64,000 nt of DNA from NCBI GenBank assembly GCA_025345505.1, contig JANVCC010000011.1, positions 9,770,184-9,834,183 of the forward strand, read 5' to 3'. Position 1 is the first letter of the stretch, and every line of letters begins with the position of its first letter. The stretch is from Todiramphus chloris collaris (lineage: Eukaryota > Chordata > Aves > Coraciiformes > Alcedinidae). The position numbers were made by a program, and so were the translations under genes. Below, in pieces: positions 17,941 to 30,527 of this stretch. The notes under the pieces are model-generated. The model saw nothing but the letters and a program-made list of their open reading frames with translations, did no database searches and was not told where the DNA came from.

Positions 17941-20047
17941 TGGAGCTCATTGACATCAGCTCCATTGATAAAGTGTCTCTGCTTTGAGAACTGCTCCACT
18001 CAGATTTGGAGTTTGAATGGGCAAGGAATCTTCTGTCATTTCTGTAGCACAGATGCTGTATGCTCTTGTCTGCAGAATCTGGTTTCCATTGATCTCTGGG
18101 GCTTGTTTGGAGTTGATGTACAAAACACCACTTTGATGAGCACAGGCACCTGTCTCAAAGGGGTAAAGGATTTTTGCACAGTTGGCAGGGCTCATTGAAA
18201 GAGTTTTAAACCAGATTTGAAGGAGGAAAGGGATAAAACCAGGCTTTCTTGAGGCACATCAAAGTTTGTGGGATCGTATGCTAGCAAGGTCCTTAAGTTT
18301 GCCATCCCAGTGGAGGTAGGAGATGAAGTTCCATGTGATACACAAAGACAGAAGCCCAGATGTCTGGAATAGAAATCACAGAAGTGCCTGGGAATAGTCA
18401 GGTAGGAATTAGGCCTTCTGCCCCAAAGAAGGAGATGGGATAAGTAACCCGGCTGAAGTGCATCAATACCAATGCACACAGCATGGACAACAAACAAGAG
18501 GAGCTGGAAAACACAGCAGGAAAGCTATGATATAGTGACCATCACTGAAACATGGTGGGATGATTTGCACAACTGGAGTGGTGCACTGGATGGCTATAAA
18601 CTCTTCAGAAGGGATAGGCCAGGAAGGAGAGATGGTGGAGTGGCCCTGTATATAATGTTGTGCTTTGACTGTCTTGAGCATAATGATGGTGATGATAGGG
18701 TTGAGATTCTATGGGTTAGAATTATGGGTAAGGCCAACAAGGAAGATACTATGGTGGAAGTCTGTTATAGACCACCCAACCAGGATTAAGAGAGGAAACA
18801 GTCTAGGAGTTTACTGGATTGTGTGGAAGATAATGTCCTGACACAGCTGATGAGTGAACAAGGGAAGTCTCCCTGCTGAACCTGTTGTTCATGAACAGAG
18901 AAGGACTTGTGAGTGATGTGAAGATTGGAAGCTGTCTTAGGTCTAACAATCATGAAATGCTAAAGAGATTTCAATTCTTGGGGAATTAAGAAGAGCGGTC
19001 AGTAGAAGTGCCACCTTGGACTTCCAGAGGGCAGAATTTTTCCTGTTTAGGAGACTAGTTAGCAGAGTCCCTTGGAGTCAGACAAAGGGCGAAGGAGACC
19101 AGAAAGTCTGGATGTTCCTCAAAAGGGAAATCCTTAAGGCACAGGAAGAGGCTGTCCCAGTGTGCCCTGAGATGAACTGTCAGGCAAGAAGACTGACCTG
19201 GCTGAACAGAGAGCTTTGGCTGGAACTAAGGAAGAAAAGGAAAATTTATGGCCTATGGCAGAAGGGGCAGGACACTAAGAAAGACTCCATGAAGCTGTGC
19301 AGGGAGAAAATTAGAAAGGCTGAAGCCCAACCAGTGCTTAATCTGACTGCTGCCATAAAAGACAATAAAAAAAATTTCTCTAAATACATTAACAGCAAAA
19401 GGAGGCTCTGCTGTTGATCTGCTTGAAGAGGAGGCTCTACAGAGGGATGTGGACAGGATGGATCAGCGGGATGAGGACAGTGGTATGAGGTTCAACAAGG
19501 CCAAGTGCCAGGTCCTGCACTTGGGTCACAACAACCCCAGGCAACACTATGGGCTTGAGGAAGGGTGGCTTCAAAGCTGCTGGGCAGAAAAGGACCTGGG
19601 GGCATACTGGTTGTTAGACAGCTGAATATGAGCCAGTAGTGTGTCCAGGTGGCCAAGAAGGTCCGTAGCATTCTGGCTTGTATCAGCACTAGTGTGACCA
19701 TGGGATTGTCCCCCTGTACTCAGCCCTGGTGAGGCCACAACTTGAATACAGCTTTGGGCCCCTCACTAAAGGGTTAGGACACAAGGAAACAGCCTCAAGT
19801 TAAGCCAGGGGAGGTTTAGATTGGATATGAGGAAAAACTTCTTTGCAGAAATGATTGCCAAGCAGTGGAACAGGCTACCCTAAGACGTGGTAGAGTCCCC
19901 ATTCCTAGAGGTATTTAAAAGATATGTAGGTGTGGTGCTGAGGGACATGGTTTATTGGTAACCTGGCACTGCTGTGTTAACAGTTGGACCTTTTGTTCTT
20001 AAAGGTCTCTTCCAACTAAAATTATTATATAATTCTATGATTTTTAT
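17941..20047 (+). mobile_element. CR1 LINE, internally deleted copy
   Basis: Sense-oriented remnant of a CR1 non-LTR retrotransposon. The block at about 18472-18789 translates to the apurinic-type endonuclease region, including an ITETWWDD motif, 'GYKLFRRDR' and a 'YRPPNQD' end. The block at 19016-19417 matches the endonuclease-to-RT linker ('RVPW', 'AQEEAVP', 'KNFSKYINSKRR'). The sequence then jumps to the post-catalytic RT part ('GMRFNKAKCQVLHLGHNNP') at about 19430-19700. The central RT, including its catalytic Asp motif, is absent. The 3' end shows the CR1 terminal region and finishes 'attctatgattttt' near 20030-20047. Upstream sequence to about 17941 looks like the ORF1/inter-ORF part, but the 5' boundary is uncertain. 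Frames are broken by stops, so the copy is not autonomous. CR1 abundance is the main sign of an avian or reptilian host. Confidence 0.9.
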
Positions 20048-23000
20048 GTAAATGATGTGCTGTGTCAATGTGGGCATCCACTTGCACTTCTAACTCTGGC
20101 TAATCAGCTAACAAATGAGTCATTGTTTCACCTGTGTTAGATGGAGTAGCATAAGCTTGGGCAGCCCATGCTGCTTCATGTATCTGCAAAACTTTAAATA
20201 ATTTCCCTTTGTTCATTCCACACCAGCCAGTTGAATTAGTTCAGTTGCAGCAGAAAGCCACATTGTGCTGCCTTTCAGCAGCTACCTGTCTCTTAGGTGA
20301 TAACACAGCTTAACTATGTGAACACTTCTACTTTAATTTAAAGTCAACCTGCTTGACTTAGCTGAAAGCATTAAACCTGGTTGAATGTGCCCCAAAATGG
20401 AAAGGGAACACTTATAAGTCACCAGTGGTTGTCAAAATTGCTCCTTACTGCCTCAGGCTTCATGAGTGGGAGATTTGGTCCTGTGTCCTGGGCATCAGCA
20501 TTCCACTTTGTGTGCTCTTTGATCTGTGCTCCAGAGCACTTGATTCTGACTCTCTGCTGCAGTTACAGTGTGCTAATGTACTCAAAGAACATATGCTGGG
20601 CATGTTAAACCTCTTCAATGAGATTGGTATGTTATTGACGGATCTATGAAACAGTCAAGCACTAAGAGGTTCAGATTACTATAGGAGTCCTTTCAGGAAG
20701 TAAAAGGAGAAACTGATGCAACAGGAGATGCCCATCCTCTCATATGACTGGGACATGGGTTCAGTGACCATAAGCTATGATTCTATAAGTGTTCTCTGCC
20801 AGCTGATTGTGGTCTTAATCACTTGTTATCATTTGCTGTGTCCCACAGCTCACTGAAAGACATAGATCTTATTTATTTATTTATTTTCCTATTCTGGTTG
20901 TATACCAGAATTGATAATTCTATTATCACTGAGCCCTGATAGTTTACTTGTGTGTTTAGATGAATGTATATGAATAATCATTTAGGGAAAAAAAAAAAAA
21001 AGTTATTTTATAATTGATGACATAGACTGCTCCGTACAGATTGGCTGCAGTTTGGGAATACATACTTGGGCTGACTTTGAAGGCACCAATGTCTCTTTTA
21101 GAAGCACTGTAATTGCAGTAACACTTTTTCTGTGGATGTCATAGTTTCACCACTGGTTATAGCCAAGTTACTGAATCTGTAACCAAATCAAGTATCTGCT
21201 TAAAACTGCTACAGTATTCTGTGCAGTATTCTTGTGATCTAATTGTTAAACTCATTATTCTGCATAGAACATACTGGGAGATAATGCATTTTAATGTACT
21301 TACTTTGTACAGTTGTTTTATGGTGTGCCTTTTTTTCCTATATGGTAGTGTTTCTGTATTAAAAAAAAAAAAAAGAAAAAAGAAAAAGAAGTGCTCTGTA
21401 AGAATTGCTGTAAATGTTATTAACAACAGAAATATTGAAAGACACTGTGTTGCTAAAAACTTTTTCCATATATTCCTGATAAAAAATATTTTAATACTCT
21501 CATAGTAGTTGCTAATGACTACTAATCTTGGTACAGTTTGTATTTGCAGGCAATTTAAATTATACTGTTAACAGTATGTTCTCAAAGTAAGAATGCTATA
21601 AATTTTGCAGTTAATTCTTCCAAAATTTCTTAGTCTCTGATGTATGAAATACACAATTAGAGCATATATTTTTATGCTCAGGTAGTACATAATAAGTAGA
21701 ATTGAAGTTTTCTCTTGTTAACTAGGTAGATTTCTATAGAACAGAATATAGATTATATTACTCTTTTTGTCTCATGAACAAATTAAAAGGCTTACTATTA
21801 GTGTATGTTCAGTTGTGTGTATTTGGAAAGGAAGGCAGTTATTATTCTGCTGCTAATAATCTTTCTTTTAACTGACATTGATGAAAATTGAAGTATACTG
21901 TAGAGAAGGAGATGAAAGGTAAGGAGAGTTGTCTTCAAAGTTGTACAGATTAATTGGATGATACCACAGTTGTGTTCATCCTGGACCATGTATAAGTTAG
22001 GATTTAATAGTTTTGAATACCCTTGTGCTTTCTGCAGGTAGCAGCTCTGTAAATTACACAGCTCATCTTCAGGTTCCAGCCTGATCTTCTATTGCATAAT
22101 TCATTATCTTATTCTGATGAAGTTTGGAGGTAATTGTGAGGAAGTGTAAGATGGTGATAGTTGTTGTAAAATTAGATCAAAACACTAAGAAATGCAAGTT
22201 AATGCTGTGTCATAAGGGAGGAAGAATTAAAGCAGGAAAATCCTGTGCCTGATTTGAGTAAATGTACTCTAAATATGTAAATTTTTGTTAAAATCCTCCT
22301 CAGTACTGGCTTAGAAAACCTCAGAGGCTTGAACATTGTACATAGTCTATGGCTGATGATTTTACTAGTAATAAAATGGAGCAATAAAATAAAAGAACTC
22401 TCATGGCTAAATAATTACTGCTTTAGTATGACAATTTCTTTTAACCCTCTATCCGTGTTTTTTCTGTAGCTACATGATGCTACATAAATTTTTTAGGTCA
22501 ATTAAAGATGTATTTTGATTTTGTTTTGTTGTATTTTTTCTATTTGCTTGGTTATTAGTGACCTTTAAGGATTTTTTATTTTCAATTTCTTTGTACACAT
22601 GTTAATTTATTTTCATTATATGAATTCAGTCTCAAGAAACATCTGTTTCAGGGACAGCAGAGCTATTTAGCTGCAGGGCAGCTGGAGATCTCAGGTAGTT
22701 TATTTATACGTTGAAAAGGAGGGCAGATCAAAGACTCATGGAATTACTGATTTGCAGGAATCTTTTTGGAATGTGAAGTTATGATACTGTCAACTTAATC
22801 TGAAACAACATTATTTATACATGTGTGTATGCGTGTATGTTTATATACATTTATTATATTAATTCCAGGTCAAACAGTTTTGGAATTTAAATACGAGACT
22901 ATGCAATGCACACACATGCCTCAAATTCCCATTGTGAGATGAAGCACACAGCAGCCCAAATCAGTTACTTTAAGGCAAACGTGGCTGTGGTGGATTAATA

Positions 23001-25751
23001 CTGCAGGGCAACTGATGGTTTCTTGCCTGTTGTATGACTGGGCTTCATACTTGTGTATTCCAATCAGCACAGTGTTTGGCCTTCAGGGAAGGCCTTTAAC
23101 CTGAAATTATGTACATTTTGGTGCTTGAGACACCCCTCTAGGGTCTGAAAGACTGAGTTTAATCCCTCTGAGGCTAAATAATGCTGAGGTCTACATTGCA
23201 CAAGTGCGTAGAAGGCTGATTGAAAACCCTACAAGTTGCAAGTACCTGTCTCTTCTGGTTATTGGTACTTCTGGCTGAAGAGAGACATGCCTTACAGTCA
23301 TTATATTGGAAGCAGCCTATCACTGTGGGGAAGAGCAGGTACACAAGTGAAGAAGGATGCTTCAAATCTCAGAGGTACACCAAAACTGAGCAAAATGAAG
23401 TCAACCCCATTTTTTAGAGCTATACCCTAAAAGAGGGAAATTAGACCTCTTTTCCTCCAAAATTGTATCTAGTCACTGACCTTCTATCTGTAACGTAGGA
23501 TATAATCAAAGCCATAAAGGTGGAGTCCTTGCCATTCCCAACAAATATACTCGTTTATTTGTTCTAGGATGTTGCTAGCAATGACTCAAAATCAAAAGAG
23601 TGAGGTAGCTCTGAACTGAAGGTTGATTGTATCAGTGAAAAGTGCAAGGTAAGCATTGTTGTTAAACAGTGTCCAAGCTTCAATACAGAACTGATTCTGT
23701 GTTCCTGGGTAATTTAAGTTTCAGTTCCCCCATGGGTAAAACAGATGCTTGTCTCCATTACTGAGGTCTTCTGTAGTCATATTACTAATGTTTGTGAACT
23801 TTGTTGAATTATGGTGGAACTGAGCTGTGCAAGTATCTAAAAGGAGCATGGTAATAAAATCAGTCGGAAGTTATGCTCCGGATTAGATACTTTTTCTGAT
23901 GGGCAAATGTGATTAGAGCGGCTTGATGAGAGGTAGTAACGTCTGTATTCAGCTCTCCATTTGGGTCTTAACTTAGTTTATTCTTGGAAAAGTCTCTTAA
24001 TTGTGAGCTTTCGTTTATCTAGCCAAAAATGAATATAAAAATTACTTATTTCATAGTTTGGTGGTAGTAAGCAAAAGTTTTATTGAAACATCAGGATTTT
24101 CTCAAGTAAAAGATGTGATTTTCTTCAATGTCCTTTACATACAAACTGTTTTGTTGTGACTTTGAACAACGATACAGGGTAGTGTGATCAGTGACATTCT
24201 AAGCATGCACAGAACTGACTTTAGCGTTAAAATTACATTTATATTTGAATAAGATAGCCAAGATAGTCTTTAATTAGAATTGCAGCATATGCAATCACAA
24301 TATTATTAACCTCTCCTCTGTGGGAGAAAACTGTTATATAAGCATGGATATTCATTATCATGCTAGCTTAAGAAGCTGGATAAATTCTTGAAAGGCATCT
24401 GCTACTCTCCTAACACTGCTTCTCTCATGACATGCAGATACAGCTTTCATCTCTGTGGTAGTCCCATGTTGCAAACATCCTTCTGTGGTTTCCTCACCAA
24501 ATAATGTTTGTTGGAGGCGGAAGACCTATGGCCTTCCATTATTTTTTAGTCTTTTCAGGCATCTGCAGCTGAGGGGAAGGGATGGAGATTCTTGCTGCTA
24601 ACGTATTTGTCTCACAGGGCTGCCAGCTGACCATCCTCATTTCTGGCCAGTGTTCATGGAAATCAATCTGTTAATTTAACAGCATGATGCCACATAGTTT
24701 CTTGTCAGATTCTGACTTGCTTAACAATGTGCTAGCATTGATAGACAGTAACTTGAACTGCAGTGTTGTGGATTTTTGGTTTGGGGTTTTTGGGTTTTTT
24801 TTCCACTGATTTTTATTTATAAAATGCAAGATGGGTGATAGATATGGAAGTTCCTAAAAAAACACACATTTCTTAAGGTGAATACATTTTCCTCCTAGAA
24901 ATTCTAATTTTTGTATCTGAAAAATTAATAAAAGCTTGAAGCTTGAAATGGTTGATAAGTCAAAGAGCTCTGGCTGCATGCCACATAACAGGCAACACTG
25001 AAAGAATAAGAATTTTGATTATCTCCCCATTCCAGTGATTTTTTAAAAATTAACCATCAGAGTTGATTTTGCATATTTGCTTAGCTAGAAAATAGCACAT
25101 GGCTTTGCATGGTATATTTAGCAGGAAGATACTATTATTTTTCCTTCAAAGTTTAAAGATGATACTGCTTTTCCTCTTCACAAATCTACAGGTCGCAAAA
25201 CAATTACTGTAACTGGGGGAAAAAGGAACAAAAAAACCAATACAGACAAAAAAAAAACCACAAACAAACAAACCAAAAGTGTTTTATTTTCATGGAACCA
25301 GAAAGCTCTCATTTATTTCCATGGGACTCTGGTGACATTTTGAACAGGAATACGCCTGGTAAAATATGGACTCTATTCTCCTTACCATTTGACTATAATT
25401 CCACCCTCTAGATGATGTAGTCTCAGTGTGCATTATAGTTGCACACTGCTTTTAAATGATGCAGCTGTTCCGTGATGGTTTAGGGTCAGGGCAGCCCCTT
25501 AGACCTGGGATACACGTGCTAGATTTTTCTGACTATAGGTTATTTAATACTGGATCTTGTCGCATCCTATAAATACTTGGTTTAGGTCCACCCAATTGTA
25601 TTTGAGCTGCCTGCATGTTAGTATTTTACAGAGCTCCTCTCTGGCTCATAACATACATCAGTACTCACAGAAATCATGAATGAGCACAGGAGTTTGGGAA
25701 TACTGTCATGGGTGTAGCTGTGTTAAATTAAGTAATTAAATAAATAAACCT

Positions 25752-25766
25752 CCCCCCCCCCCCCCC
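25752..25766 (+). repeat. poly(C) run
   Basis: Fifteen consecutive C, preceded by a short 'aaataaataaa' stretch. Such a run is rare in this AT-rich intron. Confidence 0.9.
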
Positions 25767-26029
25767 AGTCATACTTACTTTCAGAAAAAGGGAAGATTAG
25801 TACCAATTTTCCAAGCTTGTCAAAAACGAGGCAATAGATTCATCGGGGAAAAATAACATCAGTACTTTTTAATAGTTTGAAATGTTGAAGTACTTGGCAA
25901 TTTAGAATAGGAATTCAAAATAAAAATTCCATTTCAGACCTTTGTAATATTGTCATCCAGGTGTGCTTGCTGCAAGCCAAAGAAACACTGAGGTCTTTTA
26001 AAATATGTCTCATCTTGCTCAGGGGCATC

Positions 26030-27010
26030 TTCTTTTCCCAGGTGGTGGCTGGAGGAGCAGACCTCTAACAGCACCCCTGGCTAAAGCTTTCTGCTCTGTG
26101 GGATAATGAGTGCTGGGCTATTCCAGGTGGTGAAGTCAGTGGGAGGTAAGGGGGAGAGGCAGAGAAGATGAGGAGGATGTGTCAGAGCTGTGGTGAAGCT
26201 GCTCAGGACTTGCGTGTGCTGTTTTTCCCCTGCTAAAGCAACCTGGGTAGCCCTGAGTGTCTCTGGAGCACTCTGGTGAGGCTTCCCAGCCTGGCCACAG
26301 TCTTTGGATGTGTAGTGGCAGGATGAGATGAGAAATTTGGAGGTGGACTGATGCTGATATTGCAGGCACCCTGCACAAAGGTTGGTTCTCCTGATGCAGC
26401 GCTGCCCTCCTTTTTGGCAGGGTGATGTCCCTTCTTGCTCTATTCCTCAGCAGCGCTGTTCATCTGGCTGTCAGGTATTGGTCCTTAGGTGACATGGGCA
26501 TGGACTACACTGTCTGTTCCTGCTGTACCTTGGCAGTAGACTTCTCCAGAAAAGGTGCTGTAATCTTGGCAGAAACAGCGAAGCACAACCCCTCAGGGCA
26601 TCTTTGTGATGCTCCCTCACTCTCCTCTCCCACTTCCCCTAGTTCCCCTGTCTTTGCATGCCATAGTCACCTTCCCTTGCTGTTCCTTGGGCCTGTAGTC
26701 CTCCTACTCCTTCCTCACAAAAAAAAAACCAAACCCTACCTGTGGCCTATCCTGCTTCAAGCTCCACTTTTCCACAATGTGCCCTGTGCTCCTTTGGGTG
26801 CCTATGCCTGCACCCATGCAGCAGGCATGCTTCCCTCACCCCAAGGCTCACAGCATTACCCAGGGACTGGCTGCCCTGTGCCTGTACATGACACCCAACC
26901 CACAGGCTGCCCTCAGCTGTCCTCTACCCTCCCTGTGCTTAGCCACTGGCAGCTGGGAATGACTTGGGCACTATGCAGCAAAACCCAATGCTGGACTTAG
27001 GCTGCTGCTA
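26030..27010. other. GC-richer intronic block of unknown origin
   Basis: About 1 kb visibly richer in G and C than its flanks, with few CpG. The plus strand is open for 192 codons (26422-27000), the longest ORF in the window. The hypothetical peptide has a hydrophobic N-terminus and Pro/Ser/Leu-rich composition, with no family I recognise and no repeat structure. A chance frame in a stop-poor region is the likeliest explanation. It could also be a decayed insertion or an exonised segment. Confidence 0.4.
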
Positions 27011-30000
27011 AAAAGACCTCTCCTGGCTACCACTTGTTCGTGGCACTTGGTTTAACCACATAAATTTATCTTAAAGCAAGCAACATTAACTTCCTTGGTC
27101 CATAAAAATGGGTACCTGGTCAGCTTAGTGCACTGTTTTGAAAATGAATTGCTTGGGTTGTTTTAACATAAGTAAAGTTGTCTACTAATACAGTCCTTCT
27201 GTGTATCTGCTGACTTTTCAAATCAGTAATGAGAAAGTTTCATTACTTCATTAGATACATTACGGGTTTTGTAGTACATGGGCAGGACAACAAATATGGT
27301 AGGGACTTTGAAAGCTCTGCCCAAAAACTTGATGATTAGAAATGTTGAGAATTGGTAACTGTGGTTGTAATGAGAAATGGAAAAATACTGAGGAGCGATT
27401 AGAGAGAATAAATTAAAATCACACTTGAAAGAAAGTGTAGATTACATATCACTAAAGTGGATTTCTAAAAACCAGTACTAAATTCCAGATTTATTCACTG
27501 CCTTTTCCTCTTTCCAACCTTACTTTCTCAAAAAAGATTGCTTCTGTTTAGTCTGTGTCAATGTGAATATTGATGGGATCTAAACTATGTGGGAACTGAA
27601 AATCACACCTCCTAGGTAGATATTAATTTCCTTCAATTTATTGTTGACAGCCTCTTACGTGACTTGTTCCTCTTAGGCCAATTCAGCCATTTCTGTTCAA
27701 AAGATGAAATGCAACCAAGGACTACCTGAACCAGCAAGAAAATTTCTGCCAGGGAACTAAGTAGAAGCAGAGGATGAACTTCATTTGGAATTTATAGTAA
27801 ACTTAGGATTTGCCTGTGAAAAATTAATTGAAATTGTTTATATTCATGAGCTTCTAAATTAAATGCATCAGATTTAGTGCTTCGAATTTATTTTTTTCTT
27901 TAATCCTGCTAACTCTCATAGGCTTAATAATCTCCCATTTATTGCAATGTAAGGTGTAGTTGAAATACACAATACAATTTATCTTTGCAAAGTATGAAAG
28001 TGCATTTAAAATAATTTAAAAACTGCTAGCATAGCCAAAACACACCAATTTTATTTATATTCTTGTGGCTATTTCAGTCAGAAACAGATGGCTTTAAAGC
28101 ACAGCTTCTGCATGCAGCATCCTACCAATCTAAATGGCAAGAATTTTACATTCTGACTCCATAACTAGGGCCACATCATGTTGTCATCAAGGCTCCCTGT
28201 GCTGCTTTATTCAGAAGAAGGATTCCTCTCCAGGAATCTGTCTTCAGTTGTTACATCAGGGAATTAAAATGTACAGTAGCTTATGTGCAGAAATACCCTA
28301 TGTGAACTGTAGGCCTGTAAGTCCTCCTTTTGGGTAGCAAATGAAACCTTACATGTGCCCATGGTGATATTATGGATCTGTGGGGTATATATTGTTTCTA
28401 AGCAGTGGTGGAAGTCTATCCCAGTAGGAAAACAGTATTGTAAATAGCAAGATATTTTTATATAAAATCATAAGACACAAAGCTTGGATTTACAGAGACT
28501 TCATTTAGATACTGTTAAAACAGAATGGAGACTTCACCGGGATGTGGGAATTGAACTGAAATCGATTACATTTGTGTTTCATTTTTTTCAAAGTATAACA
28601 GCCATATGTCCAGTACCTTGGTCTGAAAATAAGAATTCCAGCATGCTTGGAAGTCTTCTGTGGAAGCTGGAAAACACTCCATAAAGATCAATGTTGTGAA
28701 CCCCCTGTTTCTTTGTTTACAATAATATTACTGTAGAAGTGCATCCTGGATATAATGAACTTTGCTGTGGTGAAAACAAGACAGGTAGGTTCACAGTAGC
28801 TGAGGAAGAGTGGTGAGGTTTGAACCATGTCTGTGATTCAAGATTGATGATAAGCATTAGTGTTGGCTTAAGCGGCATGCTCATAGGGAATAAGGTGGAG
28901 ATAAGTAACAACAACCTACGTATGATTACCTTGCTTAAATATAGGTAACATATACTTGTGTCATATTGCACTATACCAGTGATGAGGAACATCTGCATTC
29001 TCTTTGTTCACATTGCCTGTTTGATTTTCTCAGTTATATTGACATGATATAGAGTAACCTTTTTATGATGATGTTACCTTATCACTTCAGAGGTCTAGAT
29101 ATCTTTTCAGTAAGAATTCCCTTTCTCAATTGCATAATTAGCTTCTTAACATTGTTCTTGTACAAGTTGTGAAAGCAGGAAAATGTTTCTAACTGCGACT
29201 CTTTAAACATCAGGAAAATGTACTTGTTTGTTTAGGGGAGAGAGAGAAAAAAGTAGAAAAGCTGTCAAATTTACAGAAATAATTACTGTCTTAAGTTTAC
29301 AGGCCAAGATTTTCAAGGAATGTATAACTTGGTATATTGCCACTCTAGGTGCCAAACTGGAAAATGCAGGGATTGAATACGTTGAAGCATTTCATATTAG
29401 ATACCTTAAATCATGCATTATTTAGACTGAAAACCATTGTCATGAGTTGTACTGTTCTAATATTTGAAGTACTTTTTTCAAAGATGCAAAGTAAATGACT
29501 CAGAAAGTTCTTTCCTGTGTTTTTAAATAAAGACTTGTTGCTTTCCGTGTTACTCAAGTTCTTAATTTTAGAATAATTCAAAATAATTAAATTAGGAACA
29601 TTTTACTTCGGGCTAATACTCAAGTAGTGGCTAGTCTACATTTCTGTCATTGATTTACTGCATTTGTTTCTGAAATCATCGTAAAGTATGTACTGTTTAA
29701 AAAAAAGGCCTTGTGATTCTGATTTTATTTTTATAGCAGTGTGAAGAGTAGAAGATTTTCCTGAACTGGTTTGTGCTTGCATAAGCTGCTAGGAGTAGAA
29801 GTAATATGACTACATGTGGTTACTGGACTTCAAATAGTAATCAGGGAGTAAAATATGCTCAGTTTTGAGTTGAACTGTCAGTGCAGGAGCCAGGGCTTTT
29901 TAACTTTCTACTCTATAAAGTCTATGTGCCAGAGCTAATTTTGAAAACACTTTGAGATTTAATTGTGCATTTACAGTGGAATAACAGTAGTTAATTAATT

Positions 30001-30152
30001 CTAAAACCTGAAATGATGCATATCCATCGTAATGCATTATAATAATTATTACAGTTGACGTGATTTTAATATGCAGTAATTTACTTTTGACATTTCTAGA
30101 GCTGATCTCCTTTAATATATATATATACACTCCTATTATGTTATTTTAGTAA

Positions 30153-30527
<375 letters not shown>

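Noticed and set aside
26422-27000. 192-codon ORF as a protein-coding gene
   Set aside because: No recognisable family, signal-peptide-like start only by hydrophobicity, and stop-poor GC-richer context. Kept only as a finding, not annotated as CDS.
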